DNA of 64,000 nucleotides from Oscillospiraceae bacterium (lineage in GTDB: Bacteria; Bacillota; Clostridia; Oscillospirales; Ruminococcaceae), in the NCBI GenBank assembly GCA_017521325.1, contig JAFXCV010000018.1, positions 17,152 to 81,151 of the forward strand. Direction: 5' to 3'. A model generated the notes under the pieces. The model did not search any database. It was not told the origin of the DNA and was given only the letters and a program-made list of their open reading frames with translations. The stretch's first letter is position 1. Every line of letters begins with the position of its first letter. Position numbers and translations under genes: made by a program. This document shows, piece by piece, positions 35,058 through 44,392 of this stretch.

Positions 35058-36649
35058 GCAAGGAAGAAAAGCAGAGCATGCAGGAACAGGATGACGAGCT
35101 GCAGGCGGGAATGGACACATTCTTTGCAGAGCCTTCACCGAAACAGGAACAGCAGAAAAAGACCGGCGGCATGTCCAAAACCACCAAGGGTCTGATCGCA
35201 GGTGTCTCTGTGCTGGTGCTTCTGGGCGGCGGCCTGACCGCAGCGATGCTGCTGCGTGATCAGGACGGCGAATCTTCCGGAAACAACAGCAGCTCCGGCA
35301 ATACACAGCCGACGGAGGAACAAGAACTGATTCCCCTCAACGAAAATCTTGCAGAGGATCTGACGCAGGTGGAAATCAAGGGTAAGGATACCTTCACGAT
35401 GTTCCGTGTTTCCGAAAAGACGGAGGAGGAAAGTGCCGTTTACAGCATCAAGGGCATGGAGGATCTTCCCCTGAGCAACAATCTGCTCTCAACACTTGCC
35501 AACAATGCATGTGAGCTGTATGCTTATGATCTTGTAGAAGAAAATGCGGAAAATCTGGACAAATACGGACTTGCAAAGCCCGACGCACAGATTACCATGC
35601 ACTATGAGGACGGCACAAAGTTCAGCATGTCCATCGGTATGGAATCACCGCTGGATAATGTCTACACCTACGCACAGGTGGGGGATGATGTATATCTGGT
35701 GAAGTCCTCTCCGATGGAAAACTACCGCAAGGAAACCACATTCTTCCTGTCCACGACCATTCTGGAGGAACCTGAACAGAGCGATTATCCGATCGTTGAA
35801 TCCGTACGCATTGAGCGTGAGGATCTGGAGTATGATATCTATCTGGAATATGTGGAAGAAGATGAGGACGCTTCCCAGGGCGGTGCAGTTGCATCCCATG
35901 TGATGCGTGAACCTGTATTTGCATATCTCACCCCCGACAAGTCCACGGATGTGACAAACGGCATGTTCGGACTGTATGCGGCACAGGTCGTGGCAGCGCA
36001 TCCGACGGATGACGAGCTGGAGGATGCCGGGATTCTTGAACCCTTCTGCACTGTCACCATGAAGTGTGACAACGGCAAGACCTATTCCCTGTATCTGGGC
36101 GACACTTATCAAACGGAAAGCGGCGATCAGAAGTGCTATTATGCCTACCTTGATGGTGTGGATGTACTGTACGGTGTTTCCGCAGATAATGCAGTATGGG
36201 CAACGATGAAGCCGGGAGATATCACCTCCGAGAACATTCTCAACACCTATGTGTGGGATATTGCCACACTGGATGTTTCCGCAAACGGCAAGAAGATCCG
36301 TTTTGAGGGCGAGGGCGACAAGGATTCGTACGAAGTAAAGAAGGACGGCGTGGCTTGCGATAAGGAGCGTTTCCGTCTGTTCTACCGTTTCCTGCTGTAT
36401 GTCTACGGCGAGGAGTTGTATCTGGATGGTGAAATTCCGGATGCTGCGCCGGATACGTCCATTCATGTGGTGACACAGGACGGCAGCGAGGATATTCTGG
36501 TGGAATTCTATAAGCTTGACAATCTGAATGCACTGGTTGTCATTAACGGACAGCCGACCTACAAAACAAGAGCTTCGAGTATGGAGGCTATCGAGAAGAA
36601 TATTGAGATTTTTGATACGAACGAAGAATTTATTACCATATGGCGGTAA
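35054..36649 (+). CDS. DUF4340 domain membrane protein
   Basis: 531 residues. One membrane segment (about 43-63) follows a charged tail. The outer part carries DUF4340-like repeats, each with blocks such as YGLAKPDAQITMHYEDGTKF and LYLGDTYQTESGDQKCYYAY. DUF4340 proteins regularly follow GldG in this cluster, and are probably accessory outer subunits of the ABC system. The start overlaps the GldG stop. Confidence 0.88.
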   Translation: MSKEEKQSMQEQDDELQAGMDTFFAEPSPKQEQQKKTGGMSKTTKGLIAGVSVLVLLGGGLTAAMLLRDQDGESSGNNSSSGNTQPTEEQELIPLNENLAEDLTQVEIKGKDTFTMFRVSEKTEEESAVYSIKGMEDLPLSNNLLSTLANNACELYAYDLVEENAENLDKYGLAKPDAQITMHYEDGTKFSMSIGMESPLDNVYTYAQVGDDVYLVKSSPMENYRKETTFFLSTTILEEPEQSDYPIVESVRIEREDLEYDIYLEYVEEDEDASQGGAVASHVMREPVFAYLTPDKSTDVTNGMFGLYAAQVVAAHPTDDELEDAGILEPFCTVTMKCDNGKTYSLYLGDTYQTESGDQKCYYAYLDGVDVLYGVSADNAVWATMKPGDITSENILNTYVWDIATLDVSANGKKIRFEGEGDKDSYEVKKDGVACDKERFRLFYRFLLYVYGEELYLDGEIPDAAPDTSIHVVTQDGSEDILVEFYKLDNLNALVVINGQPTYKTRASSMEAIEKNIEIFDTNEEFITIWR

Positions 36650-36675
36650 CGATCCGCTGTAAGAAAGGAGCCGTT

Positions 36676-36957
36676 ATGGAATCCAAATTCATGACTTATA
36701 AGGGTTATCCGCTGGTTCGCAAGGGCAGTGAGATCTATTTTGGCTATATGAGCGATCCGTATGTTGTCTGGATGCAGATCGACAAGAAGCAGACAGAGGG
36801 TGATATTGACGTTTCCCAGAAGATCCGTCTTTATCAGATGTCAACGGATGAGAAGCTCAGCCCCATTGAAGCGATCACAAAGACTTCCGAGCGTGATACA
36901 CTCTATGACGCACTGGATGTTGCAGTGGCATGGCTTGAGCGTGCAAACAGCAAATAA
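36676..36957 (+). CDS. Conserved small protein, unknown function
   Basis: 93 residues, soluble, beginning MESKFMTYKGYPLVRKGSEI and containing YFGYMSDPYVVWMQIDKK. Small proteins of this shape are frequent in Clostridia, but I know no function. The ATG at 36676 has AAGAAAGGAG upstream. The gene closes the ABC cluster before a strong terminator. Confidence 0.8.
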   Translation: MESKFMTYKGYPLVRKGSEIYFGYMSDPYVVWMQIDKKQTEGDIDVSQKIRLYQMSTDEKLSPIEAITKTSERDTLYDALDVAVAWLERANSK

Positions 36958-36964
36958 TGCGGAG

Positions 36965-36996
36965 CAGGACGATGCATGTGCATCGTCCTGTTTTTT
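36965..36996 (+). terminator. Strong intrinsic terminator
   Basis: CAGGACGATGCA-TG-TGCATCGTCCTG is a perfect palindrome followed by TTTTTT, eight bases after the stop codon. Confidence 0.95.
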
Positions 36997-37075
36997 GATT
37001 TTGGGGAAGGCGTTTGTATAATGTCCCCGAACCTGCCCTTTCTGCTGGAAAATCCTTTAATTTTTTCAAAAACAA

Positions 37076-37104
37076 TTGACCTGCAAAGCGAAATATGCTA
37101 TAAT
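37076..37104 (+). promoter_or_regulatory. thyX: Promoter of the thyX operon
   Basis: TTGACC (37076-37081), 17 bases, TATAAT (37099-37104), 37 bases before the start codon. Confidence 0.88.
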
Positions 37105-37140
37105 AAATAAGTATACACTAAATAGAATGGGGAGAAGAAC

Positions 37141-37917
37141 ATGCACGTTACTTTGATCACCTGTACACCGAATCCTGAAAAAACCGTGGCAGCGGCTGCG
37201 AAGCTCTGTTATTCCGATACGGATGCCATGCATCTGATGGATGGCATGAGTGATGAGGATGCAGGAAATTTTGTGAAAATGCTGGCATCCTACGGGCATG
37301 AAAGCCCCATTGAGCATGTCAGCTTTACATTCGGAATTGAGGGCGTTTCCCGTGCGCTTCTGGCGCAGATCACAAGACACCGCATCGCAAGCTTTTCGGT
37401 GCAGAGCCAGAGATATGTCAAGCAGGAGCATTTTGAATACATCACACCGCCCGAAATTGCAGCGGACGCAGAAACCGCCAAGGTTTATGCCGATGCCATG
37501 CAGTATTCGGTCGATGCCTACAACCGCCTTGCGGATATGCTGGAGGAGAGGCATTATCAGGAATTCCTGAAAGAGGGCGTTCCGGAAAAAACGGCACGCT
37601 CCAGAGCAGAAAAGAAGGCGATCGAGGACGCACGCTTTGTACTTCCCAATGCCTGCGAAACCAAGATGGTCATGACGATGAATGCCAGAAGTCTGCTCAA
37701 TTTCTTCCGCATGCGCTGCTGCAATCGTGCACAGTGGGAGATCCGTGCGCTTGCAAGAGAGATGTTCCGTCTGTGCTACGAGCAGGCCCCCACGATTTTT
37801 GCAAAGGCAGGTCCTTCCTGCTGCGCAGGCCCGTGTCCCGAAGGAAAGATGACCTGCGGCAAATGCGAGGAAGTGCGCCGTGAATATGCGGAAATCAAAG
37901 AGGGAATACTAAAGTAA
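37141..37917 (+). CDS. thyX: Flavin-dependent thymidylate synthase
   Basis: Makes dTMP from dUMP with methylene-tetrahydrofolate and FAD. The 258-residue protein carries the ThyX motif RHRIASFSVQSQRY (79-92). The C-terminus has an extra Cys-rich stretch (SCCAGPCPEGKMTCGKC) that could bind a metal. It heads an operon that also holds a 5-formyltetrahydrofolate cyclo-ligase, so two folate functions lie together. Confidence 0.96.
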   Translation: MHVTLITCTPNPEKTVAAAAKLCYSDTDAMHLMDGMSDEDAGNFVKMLASYGHESPIEHVSFTFGIEGVSRALLAQITRHRIASFSVQSQRYVKQEHFEYITPPEIAADAETAKVYADAMQYSVDAYNRLADMLEERHYQEFLKEGVPEKTARSRAEKKAIEDARFVLPNACETKMVMTMNARSLLNFFRMRCCNRAQWEIRALAREMFRLCYEQAPTIFAKAGPSCCAGPCPEGKMTCGKCEEVRREYAEIKEGILK

Positions 37918-37939
37918 AACTTCCATAAGGATGTAGAGT

Positions 37940-38830
37940 ATGTTAGAATTTCGAGATATTACGCTTGATGACCGAGGATGGATCACCGACTGTCTGCGCA
38001 GCTCGGATATGCGTGGCTGCGAATACAGCTTTGCCAATAACCTTGCGTGGCGCAGACTTCACAATTCAAAAATCGCAAGACTGGGTGATTTTTACCTGTC
38101 CGTGTCGCTTGATACGCACGACGGCGTGCCTGCCTTCATGTATCCTGCTGGCGAGGGTGACCATAGGGAAGTGCTTGAAAGAATGCGCCGATATGCCGAA
38201 GGAATGGGCAAGCCCCTGCATATCTGGAACGTATCCCCCGAACGCCTTTCGTGGCTGCGTGAGCAATTCGGAGAGGACGCTTTCACCGTGGAGGACAACC
38301 GTGACAGCTGGGATTATATCTACAACAGCCGTGATCTGAGCGAGCTTGCGGGGCGTAAATATCACCAGAAGCGCAATTTTTTGCATCGCTTTGCGCAGTA
38401 TGATACGCAGTTTTCCCTGATGACGGAGCAGGATTTTGACGACTGCATTGCCTTTGCGGCGGTGCGTTATAACGAAAAGCTGGAGGGCGACAGCTCTGCG
38501 ATTTCCGAGCAGTTTGCAATTGATACCTATTTTCGTTATTTTTCAGAGCTGAAGCTGGAAGGTGCGGTACTTCGTGCGGACGGCAGACTCATTGCCTTCT
38601 GTGTGGGTGAGCCGCTATCGAGCGACACCTTCTGCGTGCATATCGAAAAGGCGGATACGACATATCAGGGCGTGTACGCCGCCATCAATCAGGGCTTTGC
38701 AGCACATGCGGCACAGCGATTTGCCTATATCAACCGTGAGGAGGATCTGGGAATCGAGGGACTGCGCAAGGCGAAAAAATCCTATCATCCTGCCTTTATG
38801 CAGGAAAAATACGGTGTAACTTTCAAGTAA
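37940..38830 (+). CDS. DUF2156 family protein (LPG synthase C-terminal-like)
   Basis: 296 residues, soluble, with the DUF2156 fold related to the catalytic domain of lysyl-phosphatidylglycerol synthase (two GNAT-like halves). Blocks YHQKRNFLHRFAQYD and YINREEDLGIEGLRKAKKSY are typical of the family. Free-standing members may transfer amino acids to lipids or other acceptors, but their substrate is unknown. It is 22 bases after thyX in the same operon. Confidence 0.85.
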   Translation: MLEFRDITLDDRGWITDCLRSSDMRGCEYSFANNLAWRRLHNSKIARLGDFYLSVSLDTHDGVPAFMYPAGEGDHREVLERMRRYAEGMGKPLHIWNVSPERLSWLREQFGEDAFTVEDNRDSWDYIYNSRDLSELAGRKYHQKRNFLHRFAQYDTQFSLMTEQDFDDCIAFAAVRYNEKLEGDSSAISEQFAIDTYFRYFSELKLEGAVLRADGRLIAFCVGEPLSSDTFCVHIEKADTTYQGVYAAINQGFAAHAAQRFAYINREEDLGIEGLRKAKKSYHPAFMQEKYGVTFK

Positions 38831-38842
38831 AGGAGAAGCATT

Positions 38843-39385
38843 ATGATCTACGTATTCCTGGCAAACGGATTTGAAGAAATGGAGGCGCTTGCACCCATCG
38901 ACCTGCTGCGCCGTGCAGAAAAACAGGTCGTGACCGTCGGTGTCGGCGGCAAGGTGATTACAGGCGCACACGGGATTCCCGTGACAGCGGATATCACCAC
39001 AGCCGAGATGGTACTTGGCGGAGATCTGGAAATGATCGTCCTGCCCGGCGGCATGCCCGGTACACTCAATCTGGAAAAATCCATGGAGGTGCAGACAGCG
39101 GTGGATTTCTGCATGGACAGAGAAATCTACATCGGCGCAATCTGCGCAGCACCGTCCATTCTCGGACATAAGGGCCTGCTTGAGGGCAGGGAAGCGATTG
39201 CTTACCCCGGATTTGAAACCCAGATGCCGGGTGCAGTCATCAGCAAGGATTCTGTTTGTCAGAGCGGCAATATCATCACCGCAAAGGGTGCAGGCGTGGC
39301 AGTGGACTTTGGTCTGAAGCTTGTGGAAGTCGCTGCAGGTGCAGCTGAGGCAAAGCGTCAGCGCAATGCGATCTGCTGTCCGTAA
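38843..39385 (+). CDS. DJ-1/PfpI family protein
   Basis: 180 residues of the DJ-1/ThiJ group. The nucleophile C101 lies in IGAICAAPSILG and the partner Glu is E14 (FEEMEALAPID). The family includes protein and nucleotide deglycases and chaperones; the exact role here is open. It lies between the DUF2156 and 5-FCL genes, one base before the latter. Confidence 0.9.
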   Translation: MIYVFLANGFEEMEALAPIDLLRRAEKQVVTVGVGGKVITGAHGIPVTADITTAEMVLGGDLEMIVLPGGMPGTLNLEKSMEVQTAVDFCMDREIYIGAICAAPSILGHKGLLEGREAIAYPGFETQMPGAVISKDSVCQSGNIITAKGAGVAVDFGLKLVEVAAGAAEAKRQRNAICCP

Positions 39386-39386
39386 T

Positions 39387-39974
39387 ATGGACATCCTGAC
39401 AGAAAAGAAACAGCTTCGCACGCTGCTGCGAAAGAAACGCAGGGAAATTCCCGAGGATCTGCGTGGGAAACTCGATGAGGGAATCTTCCGAAACGTCACC
39501 GCATCCGAGGAATTCTGCAATGCGGATACGCTGCTTCTCTATGTTTCCTGCAAGGGCGAAGCGGATACGATGCGGATTCTTTCTGAAGCGATGCGGCTGC
39601 AAAAGAAAATTGCAGTTCCAAAATGCTTCGAAAACGGTGAAATGCAGTTTTTCCTGATACAGAGTATGGAGGAGCTTTCCCCCGGTGCGTATGGCATCTT
39701 AGAGCCGACAGGTACACAGATCCCGCAGATTACGAAGGACACTGTGTGTTTTGTGCCGGGTGTTGCATTTACCGCAAGGGGCGAACGTCTTGGACAGGGA
39801 GGCGGATATTACGACCGCTTTCTGGAAAAGCATCCGACCTTGCGTACGGTCGGAATCTGCTACAGCGATATGCTGCTTGACACACTTCCCGCCGAAGCGC
39901 ATGACAAATGCGTGGATGCGGTAATTACGGAGGAAATGATCCACAGACCGCAGGACTGTGGAAATTGTGGATAG
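39387..39974 (+). CDS. 5-formyltetrahydrofolate cyclo-ligase
   Basis: 195 residues. Converts 5-formyl- to 5,10-methenyl-tetrahydrofolate using ATP. Family marks are KKQLRTLLRKKRREIP, the substrate block LLLYVSCKGEADTM and the C-terminal GERLGQGGGYYDRFLEKHP. The ATG at 39387 starts one base after the DJ-1 stop, with no strong ribosome-binding site, so it is probably translated by coupling. The link with thyX suggests folate one-carbon supply. Confidence 0.94.
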   Translation: MDILTEKKQLRTLLRKKRREIPEDLRGKLDEGIFRNVTASEEFCNADTLLLYVSCKGEADTMRILSEAMRLQKKIAVPKCFENGEMQFFLIQSMEELSPGAYGILEPTGTQIPQITKDTVCFVPGVAFTARGERLGQGGGYYDRFLEKHPTLRTVGICYSDMLLDTLPAEAHDKCVDAVITEEMIHRPQDCGNCG

Positions 39975-39996
39975 AACGAATTTACGGAGGTAAGGA

Positions 39997-41478
39997 ATGG
40001 CATCCAATCACGAAAATGATCGTCTGCTTGACGAAATCCTCAAGCAGACGGAAAAGAAAAATCAGACAGAGCCTAAGCCGCAGGAGCGTGCTGCAGGCAC
40101 ACAGAAGCCTGCACAGCAGCCCTACGAGCCGAAATATGCAGCAAAGCCCTATGAGCCGAAGTATGCGGCACCGGAGCGCAGTGTTTCTGAGCCGAGCGAG
40201 ATGGAAAAAACCACCATTCGTCAGACACCCGAAATGCAGCGTCCGAGAACGGCGGATTCCATGGATGTTCCTGTAGCAGGGGAAGAGCGTCCGCAGGTTC
40301 GTCCACGTCCGCAGAAGACGAAAGCGCAGCGTGAAGCGGAGGCAAAGCGGAAAAGACGCCGCAGAAGAAACAAGAGTGCCGGCAGAATCTACAGCGTGCT
40401 GATCATGCTGACGCTGATCATTGTGATTTCCGTTTTTCTTTCTGTTACGATCATCAGCGTGGGCAAGGATATGATCGGCGTTGAGGGAACCAAAACGCTG
40501 GTGCCCTTTACGATTCCCGAAGGTGCAACAACTGCCGAAATTGCAGAGGATCTGCATGAGGCAGGCATTATCGAATACCCCAAGGCATTTGTGCTGTTCT
40601 CCAGACTGAGCAAGGCGGATGCAAGCTATGTGGCAGGTGAGCATGAGGTCAGCAGTGTCATGGCATATGAAGCGCTTATCGATGAGCTGACAGGCGTCGA
40701 GGTCAAGGACCGTGTGACGGTGGATGTCATGTTCCCCGAGGGCACGACCGTTTATGCCGCTGCAAAGAAGCTTGAGGAAGCAAATGTCTGCGATGCGCAG
40801 AAATTCGTGTACTATTTCAATCAGGCAAATTATGGTTATCAATTTGAGCAGTATCTCCCGACAACCGTGAGCAAGCTCAAATTCTGTAAGATGGAGGGAT
40901 ACCTGTTCCCCGATACCTATACCTTCTATGAGGAAATGGATCCGTACGAGGTATGCCTGAAGATCTACAAGAATTTCAATGTCAAGATGACGGATACCTA
41001 TTATGCACGCATGCAGGAGCTAGATATCACGCTTGATGAGATGATTACGCTGGCGTCCATCGTACAGGCAGAGGCGGCAAACAAGAAGGATATGAAGGAT
41101 GTTGCCTCCGTATTCTGGAATCGTCTGAATAATCCGGCGGAGTTTGCCAATAAGCTCCAGTCCGACCCGACAAAAAAATACGTTGAGCAGACCATCAAGC
41201 CCAATATTGATCTTGCCGACCAGACGATCTATGACGCATACGATACATATGTATGCACCGGACTTCCCGCAGGTGCAATCGGCAATCCCGGAATTGACGC
41301 AATTGAGGCGGTTCTCTATCCGAGTGATACGAATTATTACTACTTCTATGCGAATGTGGAAACCGGCGTTACTTATTTTGCAACCACTCTTGAGGAACAT
41401 TACCAGAACGAAGCGATGGTCAAGGAACAGCAAAAGCAGGCAGCAGAAGCAAGAAAGCAAGCGGAGGCTGCACAATGA
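39997..41478 (+). CDS. mltG: Endolytic murein transglycosylase MltG
   Basis: 493 residues. A 120-residue cytosolic region (Pro/Gln/Glu-rich, then Arg-rich) precedes one membrane segment (about 131-153). The outer YceG domain has the catalytic Glu E359 in SIVQAEAANKKDMKDVASVF. MltG cuts nascent glycan strands and sets their length. A degenerate tandem (YEPKYAAKPYEPKYAA) sits in the tail. Its stop overlaps the U32 gene start. Confidence 0.95.
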   Translation: MASNHENDRLLDEILKQTEKKNQTEPKPQERAAGTQKPAQQPYEPKYAAKPYEPKYAAPERSVSEPSEMEKTTIRQTPEMQRPRTADSMDVPVAGEERPQVRPRPQKTKAQREAEAKRKRRRRRNKSAGRIYSVLIMLTLIIVISVFLSVTIISVGKDMIGVEGTKTLVPFTIPEGATTAEIAEDLHEAGIIEYPKAFVLFSRLSKADASYVAGEHEVSSVMAYEALIDELTGVEVKDRVTVDVMFPEGTTVYAAAKKLEEANVCDAQKFVYYFNQANYGYQFEQYLPTTVSKLKFCKMEGYLFPDTYTFYEEMDPYEVCLKIYKNFNVKMTDTYYARMQELDITLDEMITLASIVQAEAANKKDMKDVASVFWNRLNNPAEFANKLQSDPTKKYVEQTIKPNIDLADQTIYDAYDTYVCTGLPAGAIGNPGIDAIEAVLYPSDTNYYYFYANVETGVTYFATTLEEHYQNEAMVKEQQKQAAEARKQAEAAQ

Positions 41479-42716
41479 TGCGCCCCGAGGTGCTTGCGCC
41501 TGCCGGAGATGCGGAACGCCTGCAGGCTGCACTGGATTTCGGTGCGGATGCCGTTTATCTCGGCGGCACGATGTTCGGCATGCGTGCAAATCCTGCAAAT
41601 TTTGACGCTCAGGGACTGCGTGAAGCAGTTGCCATGGCACACGCAAGGGGCGTGAAGGTGTATCTGACCTGCAACACACTTCCCCGAAGCAATGAACTGC
41701 AGTTCTTCCCCGATTTTGTAAAGGATGCAGTGGCTGCAGGCGTGGATGCCATGATCGTTGCGGATATCGGACTGATGACGATGATCCGTGAGCTTGCACC
41801 GCAGATGCCGCTGCATGTTTCCACACAGGCAGGCGTTGTCAATTATGCTTCTGCCAACATGCTCTACAAACTCGGCGCAAGACGAGTGGTGCTTGCCCGT
41901 GAGCTTTCCCTTGAGGAGATTTATGAGATCCGCCGCAATATTCCGGAGGATCTGGAAATTGAAGTATTCGTCCACGGCGCAATGTGCGTGAGCTTTTCGG
42001 GAAGATGCCTGCTGTCCGCCTATTTTACGGACAGGGACGCAAACCGTGGCGCATGCGCACAGCCCTGCCGCTGGAAGTACAGTCTGGTGGAGGAAAAACG
42101 TCCCGACCAGCCCATGCCCATCGTGGAGGCACCGGAGGGAACGTACATCCTCAATGCACGGGATATGTGCATGATCGACCATCTTGACAAGCTCGCACAG
42201 GCAGGCGTGACCTCGTTCAAGATCGAGGGCAGAGCGAAATCCGCTTACTATGTGTCTGTGATCACCAATGCCTACAGAATGGCGGTGGATTACTATATGG
42301 CACATCCGCAGGATTACAGCCTGCCGCAGGGAATTCGTGACGAGGTGTTCAAGGTCAGCCACCGCAAGTACTGCACGGGCTTCTTCTTCGGGCATCCCAA
42401 TGCCTGCCAGTACTACGAGTCGGGCGGTTACATCCGCACCTGCGACGTGGTGGGAATTATCGACCGCTGCGAAAACGGCAGGGTATATGCAACCCAGAGA
42501 AACCGCTTTTTTGCCGGGGATACAGTGGAGATCCTCGCCCCGAATCAGCTTCCTGTGACGATGAAGCTTGATGAGATCTATAACGGTGACGGCGAACGCA
42601 TCACAACAGTAAACCATGCCATGATGGATTTCTCCTTCCCGTGTGAGAAGGAATTCCCCAAAAACAGCATCATCCGCATGATGACGGATGAGGAAGCAGA
42701 TACCGTGATACGGTAA
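41475..42716 (+). CDS. U32 family protein (TrhP/YrrO-like)
   Basis: 413 residues with the U32 TIM-barrel N-terminus (RPEVLAPAGDAERLQAALDF) and the signature VFVHGAMCVSFSGRCLLS, followed by NRGACAQPCRWKY with the Cys residues that may hold a cluster. Members once called peptidases are now linked to tRNA 5-hydroxyuridine formation (TrhP). It follows mltG as in many Firmicutes and closes the operon. Confidence 0.92.
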   Translation: MMRPEVLAPAGDAERLQAALDFGADAVYLGGTMFGMRANPANFDAQGLREAVAMAHARGVKVYLTCNTLPRSNELQFFPDFVKDAVAAGVDAMIVADIGLMTMIRELAPQMPLHVSTQAGVVNYASANMLYKLGARRVVLARELSLEEIYEIRRNIPEDLEIEVFVHGAMCVSFSGRCLLSAYFTDRDANRGACAQPCRWKYSLVEEKRPDQPMPIVEAPEGTYILNARDMCMIDHLDKLAQAGVTSFKIEGRAKSAYYVSVITNAYRMAVDYYMAHPQDYSLPQGIRDEVFKVSHRKYCTGFFFGHPNACQYYESGGYIRTCDVVGIIDRCENGRVYATQRNRFFAGDTVEILAPNQLPVTMKLDEIYNGDGERITTVNHAMMDFSFPCEKEFPKNSIIRMMTDEEADTVIR

Positions 42717-42753
42717 CATCCCTTGCATCATGGGACGGCAAATACAAAAGGAC

Positions 42754-42796
42754 AAAGCCTCCTCTGATTTTCAGATCAGAAGGAGGCTTTTTGATT
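42754..42796 (+). terminator. Terminator of the thyX-U32 operon
   Basis: AAAGCCTCCT and AGGAGGCTTT pair, with an inner CTGAT/ATCAG helix, and a TTTTTG tail follows, 37 bases after the U32 stop. Confidence 0.92.
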
Positions 42797-42822
42797 GATA
42801 ATTCGTATCAGAAAAGAGCGTA

Positions 42823-43431
42823 ATGATGGAATTTCATGAAAAATTACAAGAACTGAGAAAACGCAAAGGCATGACGCAGGAGGAGCTTGCACAGGCACTC
42901 TATGTGTCAAGAACTGCAGTTTCAAAATGGGAGTCGGGAAGAGGATACCCGAATATCGACTCGCTCAAGGCAATTGCCAAATTTTATTCTGTGACAATAG
43001 ATGAGCTTTTGTCAGGAGATGAAGTGCTGTCGATTGCAGAGGAGGACAGCAGACAGAAGGAAAGCCACATGTGCGATCTGGTTTTCGGATCGCTTGACTG
43101 CAGTATTGCCATGTTTCTGTTTCTGCCGTTCTTCGGGCAGAACGTGGATGGCGTGCTGTATGAAGTGTCGCTGTTGTCTCTGACGGCAGCTGCCCCTTAC
43201 CTGAAGGCAATCTATTTTGCTGCCGTGATCGGGATGGTGCTTTTGGGACTTCTGACGCTTGCGCTGCAAAGCTGCCGGTGGATGTTCTGGGAGCGCAGCA
43301 AAAGGATGCTTTCGCTGCTTCTGAATGCGTGTGCAACGCTTCTCTTTATTCTCAGCAGGCAGCCCTATGCGGCAGGATTTCTGTTCGTTTACCTCCTGAT
43401 CAAGGGGCTGATGCTGATAAAACGGCGGTGA
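42823..43431 (+). CDS. XRE-family regulator with C-terminal membrane segments
   Basis: 202 residues. A Cro/C1-type helix-turn-helix (about 6-60: [20 protein letters not shown], then [13 protein letters not shown]) is followed by a linker and three or four hydrophobic segments (about 100-200). Membrane-attached XRE proteins of this kind are common in Clostridia, and may sense envelope state or sequester themselves. The start is one of two adjacent ATGs (42823 or 42826); no strong ribosome-binding site is visible. Confidence 0.88.
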   Translation: MMEFHEKLQELRKRKGMTQEELAQALYVSRTAVSKWESGRGYPNIDSLKAIAKFYSVTIDELLSGDEVLSIAEEDSRQKESHMCDLVFGSLDCSIAMFLFLPFFGQNVDGVLYEVSLLSLTAAAPYLKAIYFAAVIGMVLLGLLTLALQSCRWMFWERSKRMLSLLLNACATLLFILSRQPYAAGFLFVYLLIKGLMLIKRR

Positions 43432-43465
43432 CACGAAACGTATCATCCCTGTGACGCACGGATTC

Positions 43466-43494
43466 TTGCATATTTTCCGATCTTCCTGTAAGAT
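43466..43494 (+). promoter_or_regulatory. Probable promoter of the PAP2-like gene
   Basis: TTGCAT (43466-43471), 17 bases, TAAGAT (43489-43494), 41 bases before the start codon. Each box has mismatches. Confidence 0.6.
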
Positions 43495-43535
43495 GGAATC
43501 AGGCAGATGCCGATACCAAAAAGGAGGATTTGAAA

Positions 43536-44192
43536 ATGAAACTGAAAACCAAAAGAAACTTCTGCATTGCCGCAGTCTGCCTTCTGGCGTTTATGCTGTG
43601 GACACTGGCAATCCGACTGCTGGATGTTGCTCCCATAGGTCCGCAAGGATCTTCTGTGGGATTTGCAGCATTCAACGGGGCATTCCATGATCTTACCGGT
43701 GTACATATGCGCCTGTACACGCTCACGGACTGGCTGAGCCTGATTCCGGTCGGATTTGTATTTGGATTTGCACTGCTCGGACTTGTGCAGTGGATCAGGA
43801 GAAAGCACATACTGAAGGTGGATTACAGCATCCTTGTCCTTGGCGGATTTTATATCCTTGTACTTGCGGCATATCTTCTGTTTGAAGAATTGGCTGTCAA
43901 TTACAGACCGGTGCTGATCAGCGGAATTCTGGAAGCATCCTATCCGTCATCAACGACCATGCTTGTGCTGTGCGTGATGACCACTGCGAGCATGCAGCTC
44001 AGTGAACGGATCCAAAACAGCACATTCCGAAAGGCAGTCTGCCATGGAATCCACGCCTTTACAGCGTTTATGGTGGTTGGCAGACTGATCTCCGGTGTGC
44101 ATTGGATCACCGATATTATCGGCGGTGCATTGCTCAGTGCAGGACTTGTCATGCTGTATCATGCCGTTGTCGGAGTCAAACGGAAGTCTTGA
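43536..44192 (+). CDS. PAP2-like membrane protein, motif 2 altered
   Basis: 218 residues with six hydrophobic segments. The third PAP2 motif is present (GRLISGVHWITDIIGG, about 182-197), and RP before the second motif fits. However, the second motif, normally PSGH, reads YPSSTTM (about 136-142), so the usual catalytic His there is missing. Ordinary PAP2 enzymes dephosphorylate undecaprenyl or phosphatidate lipids; this one may be inactive or work differently. The ATG at 43536 is 8 bases after AAGGAGG; a TTG at 43530 is too close to it. Confidence 0.8.
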   Translation: MKLKTKRNFCIAAVCLLAFMLWTLAIRLLDVAPIGPQGSSVGFAAFNGAFHDLTGVHMRLYTLTDWLSLIPVGFVFGFALLGLVQWIRRKHILKVDYSILVLGGFYILVLAAYLLFEELAVNYRPVLISGILEASYPSSTTMLVLCVMTTASMQLSERIQNSTFRKAVCHGIHAFTAFMVVGRLISGVHWITDIIGGALLSAGLVMLYHAVVGVKRKS

Positions 44193-44230
44193 TTGTTTAG
44201 CTTGAGAAAAAGGGGTAAGTTTCTTTAAAC

Positions 44231-44325
44231 TTACCCCCACCCCAACCCCTCCCCCAAAGGGGGAGGGGCTATATTGCGAGGGTACTGCGTACCCTCAAAC
44301 CCGCCAAAGGACTTCGTCCTTTGAA
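44231..44325 (-). repeat. Intergenic hairpin/G-run element, copy C
   Basis: Read on the minus strand: AAAGGACGAAGTCCTTTGGC, GGGT, the palindrome GAGGGTACGCAGTACCCTC, ATATAGCCCCTCCCC, then a long G-rich arm. The arm (44234-44255 on the plus strand) has four C runs of four or five, spaced by one or two bases. It is the most complete copy and shares the whole order with copy B. Confidence 0.85.
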
Positions 44326-44350
44326 CCAAACAAGGTTTTTCGACAGTCTA

Positions 44351-44378
44351 AACAGCCCCTCAAAGAGGGGCTGTTTTT
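44351..44378. terminator. Terminator between PAP2-like and GH10 genes
   Basis: AACAGCCCCTC-AAA-GAGGGGCTGTT is an 11-bp stem with a TTTTT tail on the plus strand and a shorter T run on the minus strand. It lies 15 bases past the GH10 stop, so it may serve both convergent genes. Confidence 0.85.
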
Positions 44379-44392
44379 CATCAATTATCGTT

